The notes: generated from the letters alone by a model not told the origin. A stretch of DNA of 64,000 bases from Microbacterium saperdae (GCF_006716345.1 NZ_VFOX01000002.1:1116001-1180000), one strand, 5' to 3'; shown: positions 1-8,690, counted from the stretch's first letter. Program-made: numbers and translations.

Positions 1-2
1 CG

Positions 3-509
3 TACCGGGAGCGGTTCTCGACCTCTCCCGTCATCTGCATCAGCGTCTCGACGAGCAAGGAGTACCAGCGCACCGCGAACCACCACCCGGTCCTCGGCGT
101 CGAGTATCAGCAGAGCGACTACTCCCTCACCGACGAGTACTTCGGGAAGATGGGGCTGCAGGTCCGCTACTTCATGCCCCCCGGAAGCGTGGCTCCGCTC
201 GCGTTCTACTTCAGGGGCGATCTGCTCAACGACTACTCGAACCTGCAGTTGATCGGCACCATCAGCACGATGGAGACGTTCCAGAAGATCTATCGTCCGG
301 AGATCTACAACGCGAACGCGGCGGCGGCGAGCACCTACCGGCCGACGCTCGATCAGCAGAACTTCTCGTCGACGCAGATCGCGTACGACCGTGTCGAGCG
401 CAACCAGCTCGCGAGCGCGCAGGGGAAGTACACGGCTGAGCACTTCATCACGCCTCACCAGGATGTGCTCGATCGCTGGGCCGCCGACTACCCGACCCCG
501 GTCGCCTGA
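3..509 (+). CDS. mesX: MesX (DUF1852), C-terminal part, cut by window edge
   Basis: The reading frame is open from the window edge, so the N-terminus is missing; about 168 residues remain of a family usually a little over 300. The product resembles DUF1852 proteins, and it sits 19 bp before a short MetE-like methionine synthase. That gene pair is established: MesX is the partner protein needed, with oxygen, by MesD, a folate-independent methionine synthase (Price and colleagues). The exact biochemical role of MesX and the methyl donor are not settled. The tail visible here is soluble, without membrane segments. The call rests on the pairing and on remembered family style rather than on a diagnostic motif. 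Confidence 0.75.
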   Translation, partial: YRERFSTSPVICISVSTSKEYQRTANHHPVLGVEYQQSDYSLTDEYFGKMGLQVRYFMPPGSVAPLAFYFRGDLLNDYSNLQLIGTISTMETFQKIYRPEIYNANAAAASTYRPTLDQQNFSSTQIAYDRVERNQLASAQGKYTAEHFITPHQDVLDRWAADYPTPVA

Positions 510-528
510 CCCGCGGAGCATCACGAAC

Positions 529-1566
529 ATGAACACTCTTCTCCCCACCTCGATCGTCGGCAGCCTCCCGAAGCCCTCGTGGCTCGCGCAGCCGGAGACC
601 CTCTGGTCTCCCTGGAAGCTGGAGGGCGATGCCCTGGTCGAGGGCAAGCAGGATGCGCTGCGCATCGCTGTGCAGGAGCAACGCCAGCGCGGCATCGACA
701 TCATCAGCGACGGGGAGCAGACCCGTCAGCACTTCGTCACGACGTTCATCGAGCACCTCGACGGCGTCGACTTCGATCAGCGCGAGACCGTGCGGATCCG
801 CAATCGCTACGACGCGAACGTGCCGACCGTGGTCGGTGCGGTGAGTCGTCAGAAGCCGGTGTTCGTCGATGACGCGAAGTACCTCCGTCAGCAGACCGAC
901 CAGCCGATCAAGTGGGCGCTTCCCGGTCCGATGACGATGATCGACACGCTCGCTGACCGTCACTACAAGAGCCGCGAGAAGCTGGCCTGGGAGTTCGCCA
1001 CCATCCTCAACCAGGAGGCGCGCGAGCTCGAGGCCGCGGGGGTCGACATCATCCAGTTCGACGAGCCCTCCTTCAACGTCTTCTTCGATGAGGTGCAGGA
1101 CTGGGGCGTGGCGGCGCTGGAGCGTGCGGTGGAAGGGCTGCGGGCCGAGACCGTCGTGCACATCTGTTACGGCTACGGCATCAAGGCGAACACCGATTGG
1201 AAAGCGACCCTCGGTTCGGAGTGGCGCCAGTACGAGGAGTCGTTCCCGCTTCTGCAGCAGTCCTCCATCGACGTCATCTCGCTCGAATCGCAGAACTCCC
1301 ATGTGCCGATCGACCTCCTGGAACTCGTTCGCGGCAAGAAGGTCATGCTCGGTGCCATCGATGTGGCGAGCGAGACGGTCGAGACTCCGGAGCAGGTCGC
1401 CGAGACCCTCCGGAAAGCGCTCGCATTCGTGGATGCCGACAAGCTCATCCCGAGCACGAACTGCGGCATGGCCCCGCTGCCCCGCGACGTCGCCCGCGGC
1501 AAGCTGGGCGCGCTCAGCGCGGGCGCGGCTATCGTCCGTGAGGAGCTCGCCGCCGCGAAGGTCTGA
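529..1566 (+). CDS. mesD: Folate-independent methionine synthase MesD (core MetE)
   Basis: This 345-residue protein is a catalytic MetE core without the N-terminal MetE domain that helps bind methylfolate. It should methylate homocysteine to methionine. The zinc-site pattern is visible: His and Cys in VVHICYGYG, a Glu in ISLESQNSH and a late Cys in STNCGMAPL. The N-terminus begins MNTLLPTSIVGSLPKP, typical of these short enzymes. The ATG at 529 was chosen because GGAG lies 10 bp upstream and because the frame upstream of it overlaps the mesX coding sequence. It is co-directional with and probably co-transcribed with mesX. The methyl donor for this class is not known from sequence. Confidence 0.88.
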   Translation: MNTLLPTSIVGSLPKPSWLAQPETLWSPWKLEGDALVEGKQDALRIAVQEQRQRGIDIISDGEQTRQHFVTTFIEHLDGVDFDQRETVRIRNRYDANVPTVVGAVSRQKPVFVDDAKYLRQQTDQPIKWALPGPMTMIDTLADRHYKSREKLAWEFATILNQEARELEAAGVDIIQFDEPSFNVFFDEVQDWGVAALERAVEGLRAETVVHICYGYGIKANTDWKATLGSEWRQYEESFPLLQQSSIDVISLESQNSHVPIDLLELVRGKKVMLGAIDVASETVETPEQVAETLRKALAFVDADKLIPSTNCGMAPLPRDVARGKLGALSAGAAIVREELAAAKV

Positions 1567-1587
1567 CCGCGGGGCATCCGGGCGAGG

Positions 1588-1634
1588 GGCCAGAACACGC
1601 CGCGACCGCACGCGGCTGTGGGGCGTGTCTTGAC
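1588..1634. repeat. Palindromic intergenic repeat, copy 1
   Basis: After mesD lies an imperfect inverted repeat built around ACACGCC and GGCGTGT, with an inner GCCGCG/CGCGGC stem and ending GTGTCTTGACTC. A similar element lies at 4426-4473 after the flavoprotein gene. Both sit just downstream of a stop codon, so a terminator role or a REP-like repeat family is likely. Confidence 0.55.
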
Positions 1635-1660
1635 TCTTCGCGGGCGTTCGAGGTCCGGGC

Positions 1661-2593
1661 TCAGTCGATCAGCGAGGTGATCGCGGGGTCGCGGCGGGCG
1701 ACCTCTGCCGCGGTCGAGAGGATGACCTCGCGCATCGCGGCGACCGCGACGGCGGGGGTGACGTCGGATCGGTGTGCGAGGCTGACGACGCGCGTCATCA
1801 TCGGATGCGTCAGGCGCACCGAGCGCAGCGCCGGCTGATCGAGCAGCACCATCGCCGGGACCACCGCCACACCGACTCCGCGCTCGACGAAGCGGAGAAC
1901 GGCATCCATCTCTGCACCCTCCAGCACGTGGCTCGGCGTGAGGCCGGCGGAGCGGAACGCGGCGTCGGTCGCCGCCCGCAGCTCGTAGGTCTCGTCGAGG
2001 GCGATGAGCGGCAGCGTGGAGAGATACTCGAGTCCGATCGACGGCGTCACCGCGATCGGAGGCTGCGATGCTGCCGACACCACGACGAGTTCCTCGGTGA
2101 GCAGCGGTGTGCGCGTGAGGCTGAAGCCGGAGGGCGGGGGACCGTCTGACTCGGTGATGAGGGCGATGTCGACCGCGCCGATGGCCAGCTGCTCCACGAG
2201 TGCGCGGGATCCGCTCTCGGTCAGGTGGAGGTCGACTCCGGGGTGTGCGGAATGGAAGGTGCTGATCGCCTCGGCGACGAGGCTGATGCAGAGCGTGGGT
2301 GGCGCACCGAGGCGCACCCGACCACGGCGGAGTCCCGCGAGCTCGCCCATCTCCTCGCGGATCGCCTCGGCCTCGGCGAGCATCCGCTGCGCACGGGGGA
2401 GGAGGGCATCGCCGGATGCGGTCAACGTGATGTGTCCCCGCGCACGATGGAACAGCTCGGTTCCGAGTTCGCGCTCCAGCGTGGAGATCTGCCGGCTGAG
2501 CGACGGCTGTGCCAGGTGGAGGTGTTCGGAGGCACGCGTGAAGTGACCGAGGCGGGCGATCTCGACGAATCCTCGAAGCTGCTCCAGATTCAT
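1661..2593 (-). CDS. LysR-family transcriptional regulator
   Basis: At 310 residues this is a full-length LysR protein. The N-terminal winged helix reads MNLEQLRGFVEIARLGHFTR and continues with QPSLSRQISTLERELG, the classic LysR helix-turn-helix. The C-terminal two-thirds is the periplasmic-binding-fold effector domain, with GAVDIALITE and a late FVERGVGVAVVPA. It is transcribed away from the flavoprotein gene at 2665, with 71 bp between the two starts. LysR proteins usually control the divergent neighbour and themselves, so the flavoprotein is the probable target. The effector cannot be read from sequence; a dicarboxylate would suit the neighbour but is only a guess. Confidence 0.92.
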   Translation of the reverse strand: MNLEQLRGFVEIARLGHFTRASEHLHLAQPSLSRQISTLERELGTELFHRARGHITLTASGDALLPRAQRMLAEAEAIREEMGELAGLRRGRVRLGAPPTLCISLVAEAISTFHSAHPGVDLHLTESGSRALVEQLAIGAVDIALITESDGPPPSGFSLTRTPLLTEELVVVSAASQPPIAVTPSIGLEYLSTLPLIALDETYELRAATDAAFRSAGLTPSHVLEGAEMDAVLRFVERGVGVAVVPAMVLLDQPALRSVRLTHPMMTRVVSLAHRSDVTPAVAVAAMREVILSTAAEVARRDPAITSLID

Positions 2594-2601
2594 ACCCGCA
2601 G

Positions 2602-2650
2602 TCTATCGAAACAAGTAGAACTATGCATTGGAGTTATTAGGATCGCCTAA
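2602..2650. promoter_or_regulatory. Divergent control region between LysR and flavoprotein genes
   Basis: This AT-richer stretch holds two inverted repeats: TCTA-N10-TAGA (2602-2619) and TTAGG-ATCG-CCTAA (2637-2650). Spacing and location fit LysR-type binding sites, but which one is bound is inference. Only a weak GAAGG directly before the ATG at 2665 could serve as a ribosome binding site. Confidence 0.5.
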
Positions 2651-2664
2651 CTAGCGTCGAAGGC

Positions 2665-4395
2665 ATGAGTACACGCGAACGTCAGATCTCCACCACGGTC
2701 CTGGTCATCGGCACCGGAGGATCCGGCCTGCGAGCGGCGATCGAGATCGCCGAACACGGTGTCGACGTCCTCGCCGTCGGCAAACGCCCGCGCCAGGATG
2801 CGCACACCTCCCTCGCTGCCGGTGGCATCAACGCCGCCCTCGGAACGATGGACTCCGACGACACCTGGCAGCAGCACGCGGCCGACACCATCAAGGAGAG
2901 CTACCTGCTCGCGAACCCCCACACGGTCGAGATCGTGACGCAGGGCGCAGAGCGCGGCATCCGCGACCTCGAGCGCTGGGGCATGGACTTCGCCCGCGAA
3001 GACGACGGCCGTATCTCGCAGCGCTTCTTCGGAGCGCACACGTTCCGCCGCACGGCCTTCTCGGGCGACTACACGGGCCTCGAGATCCAGCGGACCCTGG
3101 TGCGCAAGGCCGAGCAGCTCGAGGTGCCGATCCTCGACAACGTCTACATCACGCGTCTGCTCGTGCGCGACAACGTCATCTTCGGCGCCTACGGCTTCGA
3201 CCAGGCCGACGGGACGCGCTACCTGATCCACGCGGATGCCGTGATCCTGGCCGCCGGCGGACACAACCGCATCTGGCGCCGCACCTCCTCCCGCCGCGAC
3301 GAGAACACCGGAGACTCGTTCCGCCTCGCGGTCGAGGCGGGCGCGCGGCTGCGTGACCCGGAGCTCGTGCAGTTCCACCCGTCCGGCATCATCGAGCCCG
3401 AGAACGCCGCCGGCACCCTGATCTCCGAGGCGGCTCGTGGCGAGGGCGGCATCCTGCGCAATGCGCTCGGTGAGCGGTTCATGCCGAAGTACGACCCGGA
3501 GCGCATGGAACTGTCGACCCGCGACCGCGTCGCGCTCGCCGCCTACACCGAGATCAAAGAAGGGCGCGGCACCGAGAACGGCGGCGTCTGGCTCGACGTC
3601 TCGCACCTGCCGCGCGAGGTGATCATGACCCGTCTTCCGCGCGTCTACCAGACGATGATGGAGCTGCAGATGCTCGACATCACCACCGACCCGATCGAGA
3701 TCGCGCCGACCGCGCACTACTCGATGGGCGGGGTGTGGGTGCGCCCGGAGGACCACCAGACCGACGTCGAGGGTCTGTACGCGATCGGCGAGGCGTCCAG
3801 CGGTCTGCACGGCGCGAACCGCCTCGGCGGCAACTCGCTCATCGAGTTGCTCGTGTACGGACGGATCGTCGGCCAGGCGGCCATGGACCATGCGGCAGGA
3901 CTCGAGGCGCAGCACCGGTCGGCTGAGGCTGTCGCTGCAGCACGGGCCGAGATCGCCGATCTCCTCGCCGCCGACGGCCGTGAGAACGTCCGTGCACTGC
4001 AGCGCGCGATCCGCAACACCATGACCGAGTACGCGGGCGTCGTCCGCGATGAGGAAGGGCTGCGCGCCGGCCTCGCCGAACTCGACATGATCGAGGGGCG
4101 GATGGAGGACATCGGCATCCACCCCGACATCGCCGGGTTCCAGGACCTCGCGCACGCGTTCGACCTCAAGGCCTCGGCGCTGGCCGCTCGGGCGACGATG
4201 GAGGCCGCGCTGGAGCGCCGCGAGACCCGCGGATGCCACAACCGCAGCGACTTCCCCGACACCGACCCGACCCTGCAGGTGAACCTGGTGTGGAGCCCGC
4301 GCGACGGCATCACGCACGAGGCGATCCCCGAGATCCCCGCCGAGATCGCCGAACTCATGCGCGAGGTCGACACCGCGGGCAAGCTCGTCGAGTAG
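2665..4395 (+). CDS. Orphan succinate dehydrogenase/fumarate reductase-type flavoprotein
   Basis: The 576-residue protein has the FAD-binding start VLVIGTGGSGLRAAIEIA, the AHTSLAAGGINAAL segment whose His aligns with the residue that carries covalent FAD in SdhA/FrdA, an active-site stretch LVQFHPSG...SEAARGEGG, THYSMGGV-like AHYSMGGVWV, and YAIGEASSGLHGANRLGGNSL. Length matches SdhA, FrdA and L-aspartate oxidase. No iron-sulfur or membrane-anchor subunit and no nadA/nadC gene lies beside it, so its electron acceptor is unclear. The His in the FAD loop argues for a dicarboxylate oxidoreductase rather than NadB. Control by the divergent LysR gene is likely. Confidence 0.85.
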   Translation: MSTRERQISTTVLVIGTGGSGLRAAIEIAEHGVDVLAVGKRPRQDAHTSLAAGGINAALGTMDSDDTWQQHAADTIKESYLLANPHTVEIVTQGAERGIRDLERWGMDFAREDDGRISQRFFGAHTFRRTAFSGDYTGLEIQRTLVRKAEQLEVPILDNVYITRLLVRDNVIFGAYGFDQADGTRYLIHADAVILAAGGHNRIWRRTSSRRDENTGDSFRLAVEAGARLRDPELVQFHPSGIIEPENAAGTLISEAARGEGGILRNALGERFMPKYDPERMELSTRDRVALAAYTEIKEGRGTENGGVWLDVSHLPREVIMTRLPRVYQTMMELQMLDITTDPIEIAPTAHYSMGGVWVRPEDHQTDVEGLYAIGEASSGLHGANRLGGNSLIELLVYGRIVGQAAMDHAAGLEAQHRSAEAVAAARAEIADLLAADGRENVRALQRAIRNTMTEYAGVVRDEEGLRAGLAELDMIEGRMEDIGIHPDIAGFQDLAHAFDLKASALAARATMEAALERRETRGCHNRSDFPDTDPTLQVNLVWSPRDGITHEAIPEIPAEIAELMREVDTAGKLVE

Positions 4396-4425
4396 CGCTG
4401 GTCGCGACTCCCGGCGCTGCCGAGG

Positions 4426-4473
4426 GGTCAAGGCACGCCGCCGGCCGACTACTCCGTGCGGCGTGTCTCGACC
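4426..4473. repeat. Palindromic intergenic repeat, copy 2 (terminator-like)
   Basis: Arms at 4426-4441 and 4458-4473 (GGTCAAGGCACGCCGC and GCGGCGTGTCTCGACC) pair over 16 bp with one mismatch and one wobble, with a 16-nt loop. There is no U tract. It resembles the element at 1588-1634 and follows the flavoprotein stop by 30 bp. Confidence 0.6.
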
Positions 4474-4506
4474 TCTCGCCCGGCACCCCTCGCCCAGGGG
4501 GGAGTG

Positions 4507-4815
4507 TCAGTCGGCCTGGGGTTCTTCCGTCTCGACGACGCCGATGCCGACGGCCTCGTGGTCGGGCTCCGGCTCATCGCGCTTCGGGGCGACCGGTTCT
4601 TCGCCCGGATCCTTCTCGGTGCTCGGCTCCTGCAACTGCTCGGTGCTCGGCACCTCTTCCGGGTCTGCCTGCTCGACGGACTCGGCCTCTGCAGGGGAGG
4701 CGTCGGGCTCGGGTGACTCCGCCGTCAGCTCGCCGGCGTCGGCGCCCGATGAGGGTGAGGGGGTGGGAGCCTGCGCCTCGGGAGACGGTTCCTGCTCCGG
4801 TGTGCTGTTCGTCAT
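4507..4815 (-). CDS. Small acidic disordered protein
   Basis: This 102-residue product is almost entirely Glu, Pro, Ser, Ala and Asp, with no hydrophobic core, no signal peptide and no known domain. It is predicted to be intrinsically disordered and strongly acidic. An AAAGGGA ribosome binding site sits about 7 bp before the ATG at 4815, which supports real translation. The next gene upstream on the same strand starts at 5523 and ends at 4891, so the two may be co-transcribed. I do not recognise it and assign no function. Confidence 0.6.
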   Translation of the reverse strand: MTNSTPEQEPSPEAQAPTPSPSSGADAGELTAESPEPDASPAEAESVEQADPEEVPSTEQLQEPSTEKDPGEEPVAPKRDEPEPDHEAVGIGVVETEEPQAD

Positions 4816-4890
4816 GATCGTCCCTTTCGCGATGTCTTCGCGATCAGGATGCCGTCGGAGGAGCGCCGGATGAAGGGGCTTGACGCGGCC

Positions 4891-5523
4891 TCAGAAGTGC
4901 ATCTGCTTCAGCGTGCCGTACTTGATCAGCAGCTCTTCGAGAGTGTCGCCGTCCTTGTACTCCACACGCACGGTCTTCCCCGTGCCGCCCGCGAGCACGA
5001 TGTCGGGTCCGTTCGAGAACAGCAGCGTCGACCAGGGTGAGGCGAACACGCTCACGCCCGCGGAATCCCTGGCGGTGACGCCCTCAGCATCCATCGCGAG
5101 CTCGACGATCTTGTCCGATCCCTTCACGGCGAAGGCGACGGGGAACTCGGTCCCTTCCCACTCGCGGAAGTACGCGGTCAGCCCGACCTTCGCCTGCGGG
5201 AACCCGGCGCGCAGACTGCGGCCGATCCGCGACACGTGCACCTCATGCTCGGCGCGCTCTCCCTGCTCGTCGGTGATCGTGACCGTGACGCTTGCGCCGA
5301 TCGGGTAGGTCTGCCGGAACAGCTCCTCCTGCCGCTTGTCGTCCGGGGTCAGATCGGTGCTCTCGAGGAACGGCTGCTCGCCGATCCACCCGGTGCGCAC
5401 GGTCCAGGTGTGGGCCGTCGCCGTCTTCTTCCTGCGCGAGCTGAGCACGCCGAACGCGACGATCAGCGCGAGCACGAGCACACCCGCTGCGAGGAACAGA
5501 AGGATCCCGGTGTCATCACTCAT
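4891..5523 (-). CDS. Membrane-anchored hypothetical protein
   Basis: The 210-residue protein has a single N-terminal transmembrane helix (about residues 7-27, ILLFLAAGVLVLALIVAFGV) followed by SSRRKK, so the rest should face the cytoplasm. The soluble part is beta-rich with no motif I recognise. The ATG at 5523 has no Shine-Dalgarno sequence, but TAACCT lies 6 bp before it, so a leaderless message is plausible. It is divergent from sdaA, with 55 bp between the starts. Function unknown. Confidence 0.75.
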   Translation of the reverse strand: MSDDTGILLFLAAGVLVLALIVAFGVLSSRRKKTATAHTWTVRTGWIGEQPFLESTDLTPDDKRQEELFRQTYPIGASVTVTITDEQGERAEHEVHVSRIGRSLRAGFPQAKVGLTAYFREWEGTEFPVAFAVKGSDKIVELAMDAEGVTARDSAGVSVFASPWSTLLFSNGPDIVLAGGTGKTVRVEYKDGDTLEELLIKYGTLKQMHF

Positions 5524-5578
5524 GGGATCAGGTTAATGGGGGTGAACCGGGGCGGTGAATGCGGCGTAGCCTGGAGGG

Positions 5579-7081
5579 GTGACTGCGTACGTCTCGGCCT
5601 TTGACCTGTTCTCCATCGGAGTGGGTCCCTCGAGTTCCCATACGGTCGGACCGATGCGCGCGGCGCTGGACTTCGTCCACCGGCTGGGCGCGAGTGAGGC
5701 GCTCGCCGCGGTGTCGCGGATCGAGTGCACGCTGTTCGGTTCGCTCGGCGCGACCGGCATCGGGCACGGAACGCCGGATGCCGTGGTGGCGGGTCTGCGC
5801 GGGCTGTCGCCGGAGAGCTGTGACCCCGCGGAGGTGCGTTCCGCCTGGACCGAGTACCCGGCGGGTGAGCCGCTCACTCTCGACGGGCAGCAGCAGATCC
5901 CCTTCGCGAAGACCGACATCGTGTTCGCCCCGCGCACCCGGCTCCCCGGTCATCCGAATGCGATGACGCTCACCGCCTGGGATGCCGCCGGAGCGCCGAT
6001 CGCGGAGGAGACCTACTATTCGATCGGCGGAGGATTCATCCGGCGCGAGGGGGAAGGCACCTCGATCACTGCGGCCGGTTTCCCGTATTCCTACGCGGAT
6101 GCTGCATCGCTGCTCGCGCTGTGCGACGAGCACGGACTGTCGATCGCCGAGGTCGCGCGCCTGAACGAGACCGCCGTGCGCAGCGAGGAAGACGTCGCTG
6201 CGGGGCTGGACGCGATCTGGAACGCCATGTCGGCCTGCGTCGACGCCGGCCTGCACTCCGACGGCGTGCTCCCCGGCATGCTCAAGGTGAAGCGGCGGGC
6301 GAGCACGATCCGCGCGCAGCTCGATGAGGTCGAAGCAGACGGGCACCGCGAACTGCCCGGCGAATGGCTCGGGGCCTTCGCGCTCGCGGTCAACGAGGAG
6401 AACGCCGCGGGCGGACGAGTGGTGACCGCCCCGACGAACGGGGCGGCCGGCATCCTTCCTGCGGTGGCGATGTACTGGTGGCGGTTCCTCGCCGACTCCG
6501 GACTCGGTGCGGGCAACGCCGTGACGCCCTACGGCGAGCTGGTCGGCAGCGCGCTGCTGGGCTTCGGCCCCGACGGCCGTGGTCTCGCCGCGCAGGTGGA
6601 TGCCGACCTCGATCCCGAGCAGACGGCCGAGGCGAATCGTCGCCGCGGGATTCGTCGCTTCCTGCTCACGGCTACCGCTCTCGGCTCGCTGTTCAAGGCG
6701 AACGCCTCGATCTCCGGCGCGGAAGGCGGATGCCAGGCCGAGGTCGGTTCGGCCTGCGCGATGGCCGCCGGTGGCCTGACGGCGGTGATGGGCGGCACCA
6801 ACCGTCAGATCGAGAACGCGGCCGAGATCGCGATGGAGCACCATCTGGGACTCACCTGCGACCCGATCGGCGGCCTCGTGCAGATCCCCTGCATCGAGCG
6901 CAACGCGATCGCCGCCTCGACGGCCGTGACCGCTGCCCGTCTCGCGCTGCGGGGCGACGGGAGTCACTACGTGTCGCTGGACGCGGTGGTCGAGACGATG
7001 CGGCAGACCGGTGCCGACATGTCGACCAAGTACAAGGAGACCAGCGAGGGCGGTCTCGCGGTCAACGTCATCGAGTGCTGA
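5579..7081 (+). CDS. sdaA: L-serine dehydratase (iron-sulfur, single chain)
   Basis: The enzyme deaminates L-serine to pyruvate and ammonia. The N-terminus FDLFSIGVGPSSSHTVGPMR is the family hallmark. The C-terminal half carries the cysteines expected to hold the 4Fe-4S cluster, in GGCQAEVGSAC, LTCDPIGG and QIPCIERN. At 500 residues it is the fused alpha-beta type, somewhat longer than the E. coli enzyme. The start is the GTG at 5579: the only GGAGG is 1 bp away and thus badly placed, whereas TAGCCT lies 6 bp upstream and would give a leaderless transcript. Confidence 0.95.
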   Translation: MTAYVSAFDLFSIGVGPSSSHTVGPMRAALDFVHRLGASEALAAVSRIECTLFGSLGATGIGHGTPDAVVAGLRGLSPESCDPAEVRSAWTEYPAGEPLTLDGQQQIPFAKTDIVFAPRTRLPGHPNAMTLTAWDAAGAPIAEETYYSIGGGFIRREGEGTSITAAGFPYSYADAASLLALCDEHGLSIAEVARLNETAVRSEEDVAAGLDAIWNAMSACVDAGLHSDGVLPGMLKVKRRASTIRAQLDEVEADGHRELPGEWLGAFALAVNEENAAGGRVVTAPTNGAAGILPAVAMYWWRFLADSGLGAGNAVTPYGELVGSALLGFGPDGRGLAAQVDADLDPEQTAEANRRRGIRRFLLTATALGSLFKANASISGAEGGCQAEVGSACAMAAGGLTAVMGGTNRQIENAAEIAMEHHLGLTCDPIGGLVQIPCIERNAIAASTAVTAARLALRGDGSHYVSLDAVVETMRQTGADMSTKYKETSEGGLAVNVIEC

Positions 7082-7158
7082 GGATGCGGTGCTCTCCTGC
7101 GGCCGGTGTCGGGAGTCGCCGGTAGCCTGCGGGCAGACACGACACGCAGGGGAGTGCG

Positions 7159-7911
7159 ATGGATCCGTTCTGGGACCCGAACAGTCGGCGACGGCGGCAG
7201 CAGCCGGTCGTGGCCGTGCGTCCGACCGACGATGCGCCCGCACCCGGCGCGCAGTGGCCGACGAGCATCCCGGCCGTCGCGCAGGTGCTGCGGGAGGGAA
7301 TCGACCTCGACCCCGGCGTCACGTTCCTCGTCGGCGAGAACGGCAGTGGAAAGTCGACCATCGTCGAAGGGGTCGCGATCGCGTACGGGCTGTCGCCCGA
7401 GGGAGGATCGCGCCAGGCCAAGCACAGCACGCGCCCCACCGAGTCGCCGTTGTCGGAGTGGCTACGACTCCAGCGCGGCGTCGGCGCGAACCGCTGGGGC
7501 TTCTTCCTCCGAGCCGAGACGATGCACTCGTTCTACACCTACCTCGAAGAGAATCCCTCGCCCCGCGGAGACGTCGCCTTCCATGAGATGAGTCACGGCG
7601 AATCGTTCCTCGCGCTGCTGGAGAGCCGGTTCGACGAACCGGGGTTCTACTGTCTCGACGAGCCGGAGGCCGCACTCTCGTTCTCGTCGACGCTCTCGCT
7701 CATCGCGGTGCTGCAGCGCATCGTCGACGAGGGTGGTCAGGTGCTGTGCGCCACACACTCGCCGGTGCTCGCGGCTCTGCCCGGTGCCCGGATCCTCGAG
7801 GTCGGCGACTGGGGTATCCGCCCTGCCGAGTGGAACGACCTCGAACTCGTGAACCACTGGCGGTCGTTCCTCGACTCACCGCCGCGCTATCTCCGCCATC
7901 TGCTCGACTAG
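7159..7911 (+). CDS. AAA/ABC-type ATPase, RecF-like
   Basis: This 250-residue soluble ATPase shows Walker A GENGSGKST (about residue 56), an ABC-like signature MSHGESFLALL, Walker B FYCLDEPEAAL and the switch His in CATHSPVLA. There is no long coiled coil and no membrane partner, so it is not a transporter component. Such small predicted ATPases occur widely in actinobacteria with no assigned role; DNA-related work is a guess from the fold. GGGGAG lies 4 bp before the ATG. It follows sdaA on the same strand by 77 bp. Confidence 0.85.
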   Translation: MDPFWDPNSRRRRQQPVVAVRPTDDAPAPGAQWPTSIPAVAQVLREGIDLDPGVTFLVGENGSGKSTIVEGVAIAYGLSPEGGSRQAKHSTRPTESPLSEWLRLQRGVGANRWGFFLRAETMHSFYTYLEENPSPRGDVAFHEMSHGESFLALLESRFDEPGFYCLDEPEAALSFSSTLSLIAVLQRIVDEGGQVLCATHSPVLAALPGARILEVGDWGIRPAEWNDLELVNHWRSFLDSPPRYLRHLLD

Positions 7912-7952
7912 CACCGGCACCCGCTCGCGGCGGAAGTCGTAGGCTGGCGGGC

Positions 7953-8549
7953 ATGACCGAGCACACATCCCCGAAGCGGCGCGGTCGCCCGCGGGGAGTG
8001 TCCGACGCTCGGGAGCGGATCATCGCCGCGGCCGTCGACGAGTTCGGCGAGCACGGCTACGAGGCGGCGACGATCCGCCTCATCGCCGCGCGAGCAGGGG
8101 TGGACTCGGCACTCGTGCACCACTACTTCGGCACCAAGGCCGACCTCTTCGCCGAGGCCGTCGGCATCCCGCTCCGCCCCGATATCGATGTGCCGGGGAT
8201 CCTCGCCGGACCCCGCGACGAGATCGGTGAGCGACTGATCCGCTATGTGCTGCAGGGGTTCGAACAGCCGGAGATCCGCCGCCGCGGCGTGATGCTGCTG
8301 CGCACGGCGATCGGCAGCAAGCTCACGACCCCGCTGCTGGTCGGCTTCCTGTCGCGGGAGCTGCTGTCGCGGGTGGCGAAGAGCCTCGACGTCGATGATG
8401 CGGAGCTGCGGGCGTCGCTCGTCGCCTCGCAGATCGCCGGGTTGTTGATCGCGCGCTATGTGCTGCGGCTGCCTGCGCTCGCCGGAGCATCCGTCGACGA
8501 GCTGGTCGCGCGGGTCGGCCCGACCGTGCAGCGCTACCTCTTCGACTGA
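7953..8549 (+). CDS. TetR-family repressor of the adjacent ABC exporter
   Basis: The 198-residue protein begins with a basic stretch and a TetR helix-turn-helix: ARERIIAAAVDEFGEHGYEA, TIRLIAARAGVDSALVHHYF. The C-terminal ligand domain has no recognisable pocket. Start ATG 7953 has no ribosome binding site, but TAGGCT ends 7 bp before it, so a leaderless message is likely. It lies just upstream of an ABC-2 exporter whose promoter carries a near-perfect palindrome, which makes this protein the obvious repressor of that pump. The inducing compound is unknown. Confidence 0.93.
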   Translation: MTEHTSPKRRGRPRGVSDARERIIAAAVDEFGEHGYEAATIRLIAARAGVDSALVHHYFGTKADLFAEAVGIPLRPDIDVPGILAGPRDEIGERLIRYVLQGFEQPEIRRRGVMLLRTAIGSKLTTPLLVGFLSRELLSRVAKSLDVDDAELRASLVASQIAGLLIARYVLRLPALAGASVDELVARVGPTVQRYLFD

Positions 8550-8661
8550 GCAGCGCCCGTTCCCTCCGGCTCCGGTCGCGGATTCGCGCCTTGGTGGAGT
8601 GGGGAAGGTGCCGTTTCGCGACGGGAATGTGGGATGCCGCGGTGTGAGGGACAGGCATCCG

Positions 8662-8690
8662 TTGACGGCGGCGCTGCACAGGCGCATAAT
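8662..8690 (+). promoter_or_regulatory. Promoter of the ABC exporter operon
   Basis: TTGACG (8662-8667) and CATAAT (8685-8690) are separated by 17 bp. The -10 hexamer ends 7 bp before the ATG at 8698, so transcription should start on or next to the start codon. Confidence 0.8.

Noticed and set aside
391..528. N-terminal extension of mesD to an upstream ATG at 391
   Set aside because: It overlaps mesX coding sequence, reads as Ser/Arg-rich shadow sequence and lacks family similarity; the ATG at 529 has a ribosome binding site.
448..1611. Long open frame antisense to mesD, and similar long antisense frames over many genes
   Set aside because: High-GC codon bias creates long shadow frames. Their proteins are Arg/His/Asp-rich without domains, and the opposite strand encodes a recognised family.
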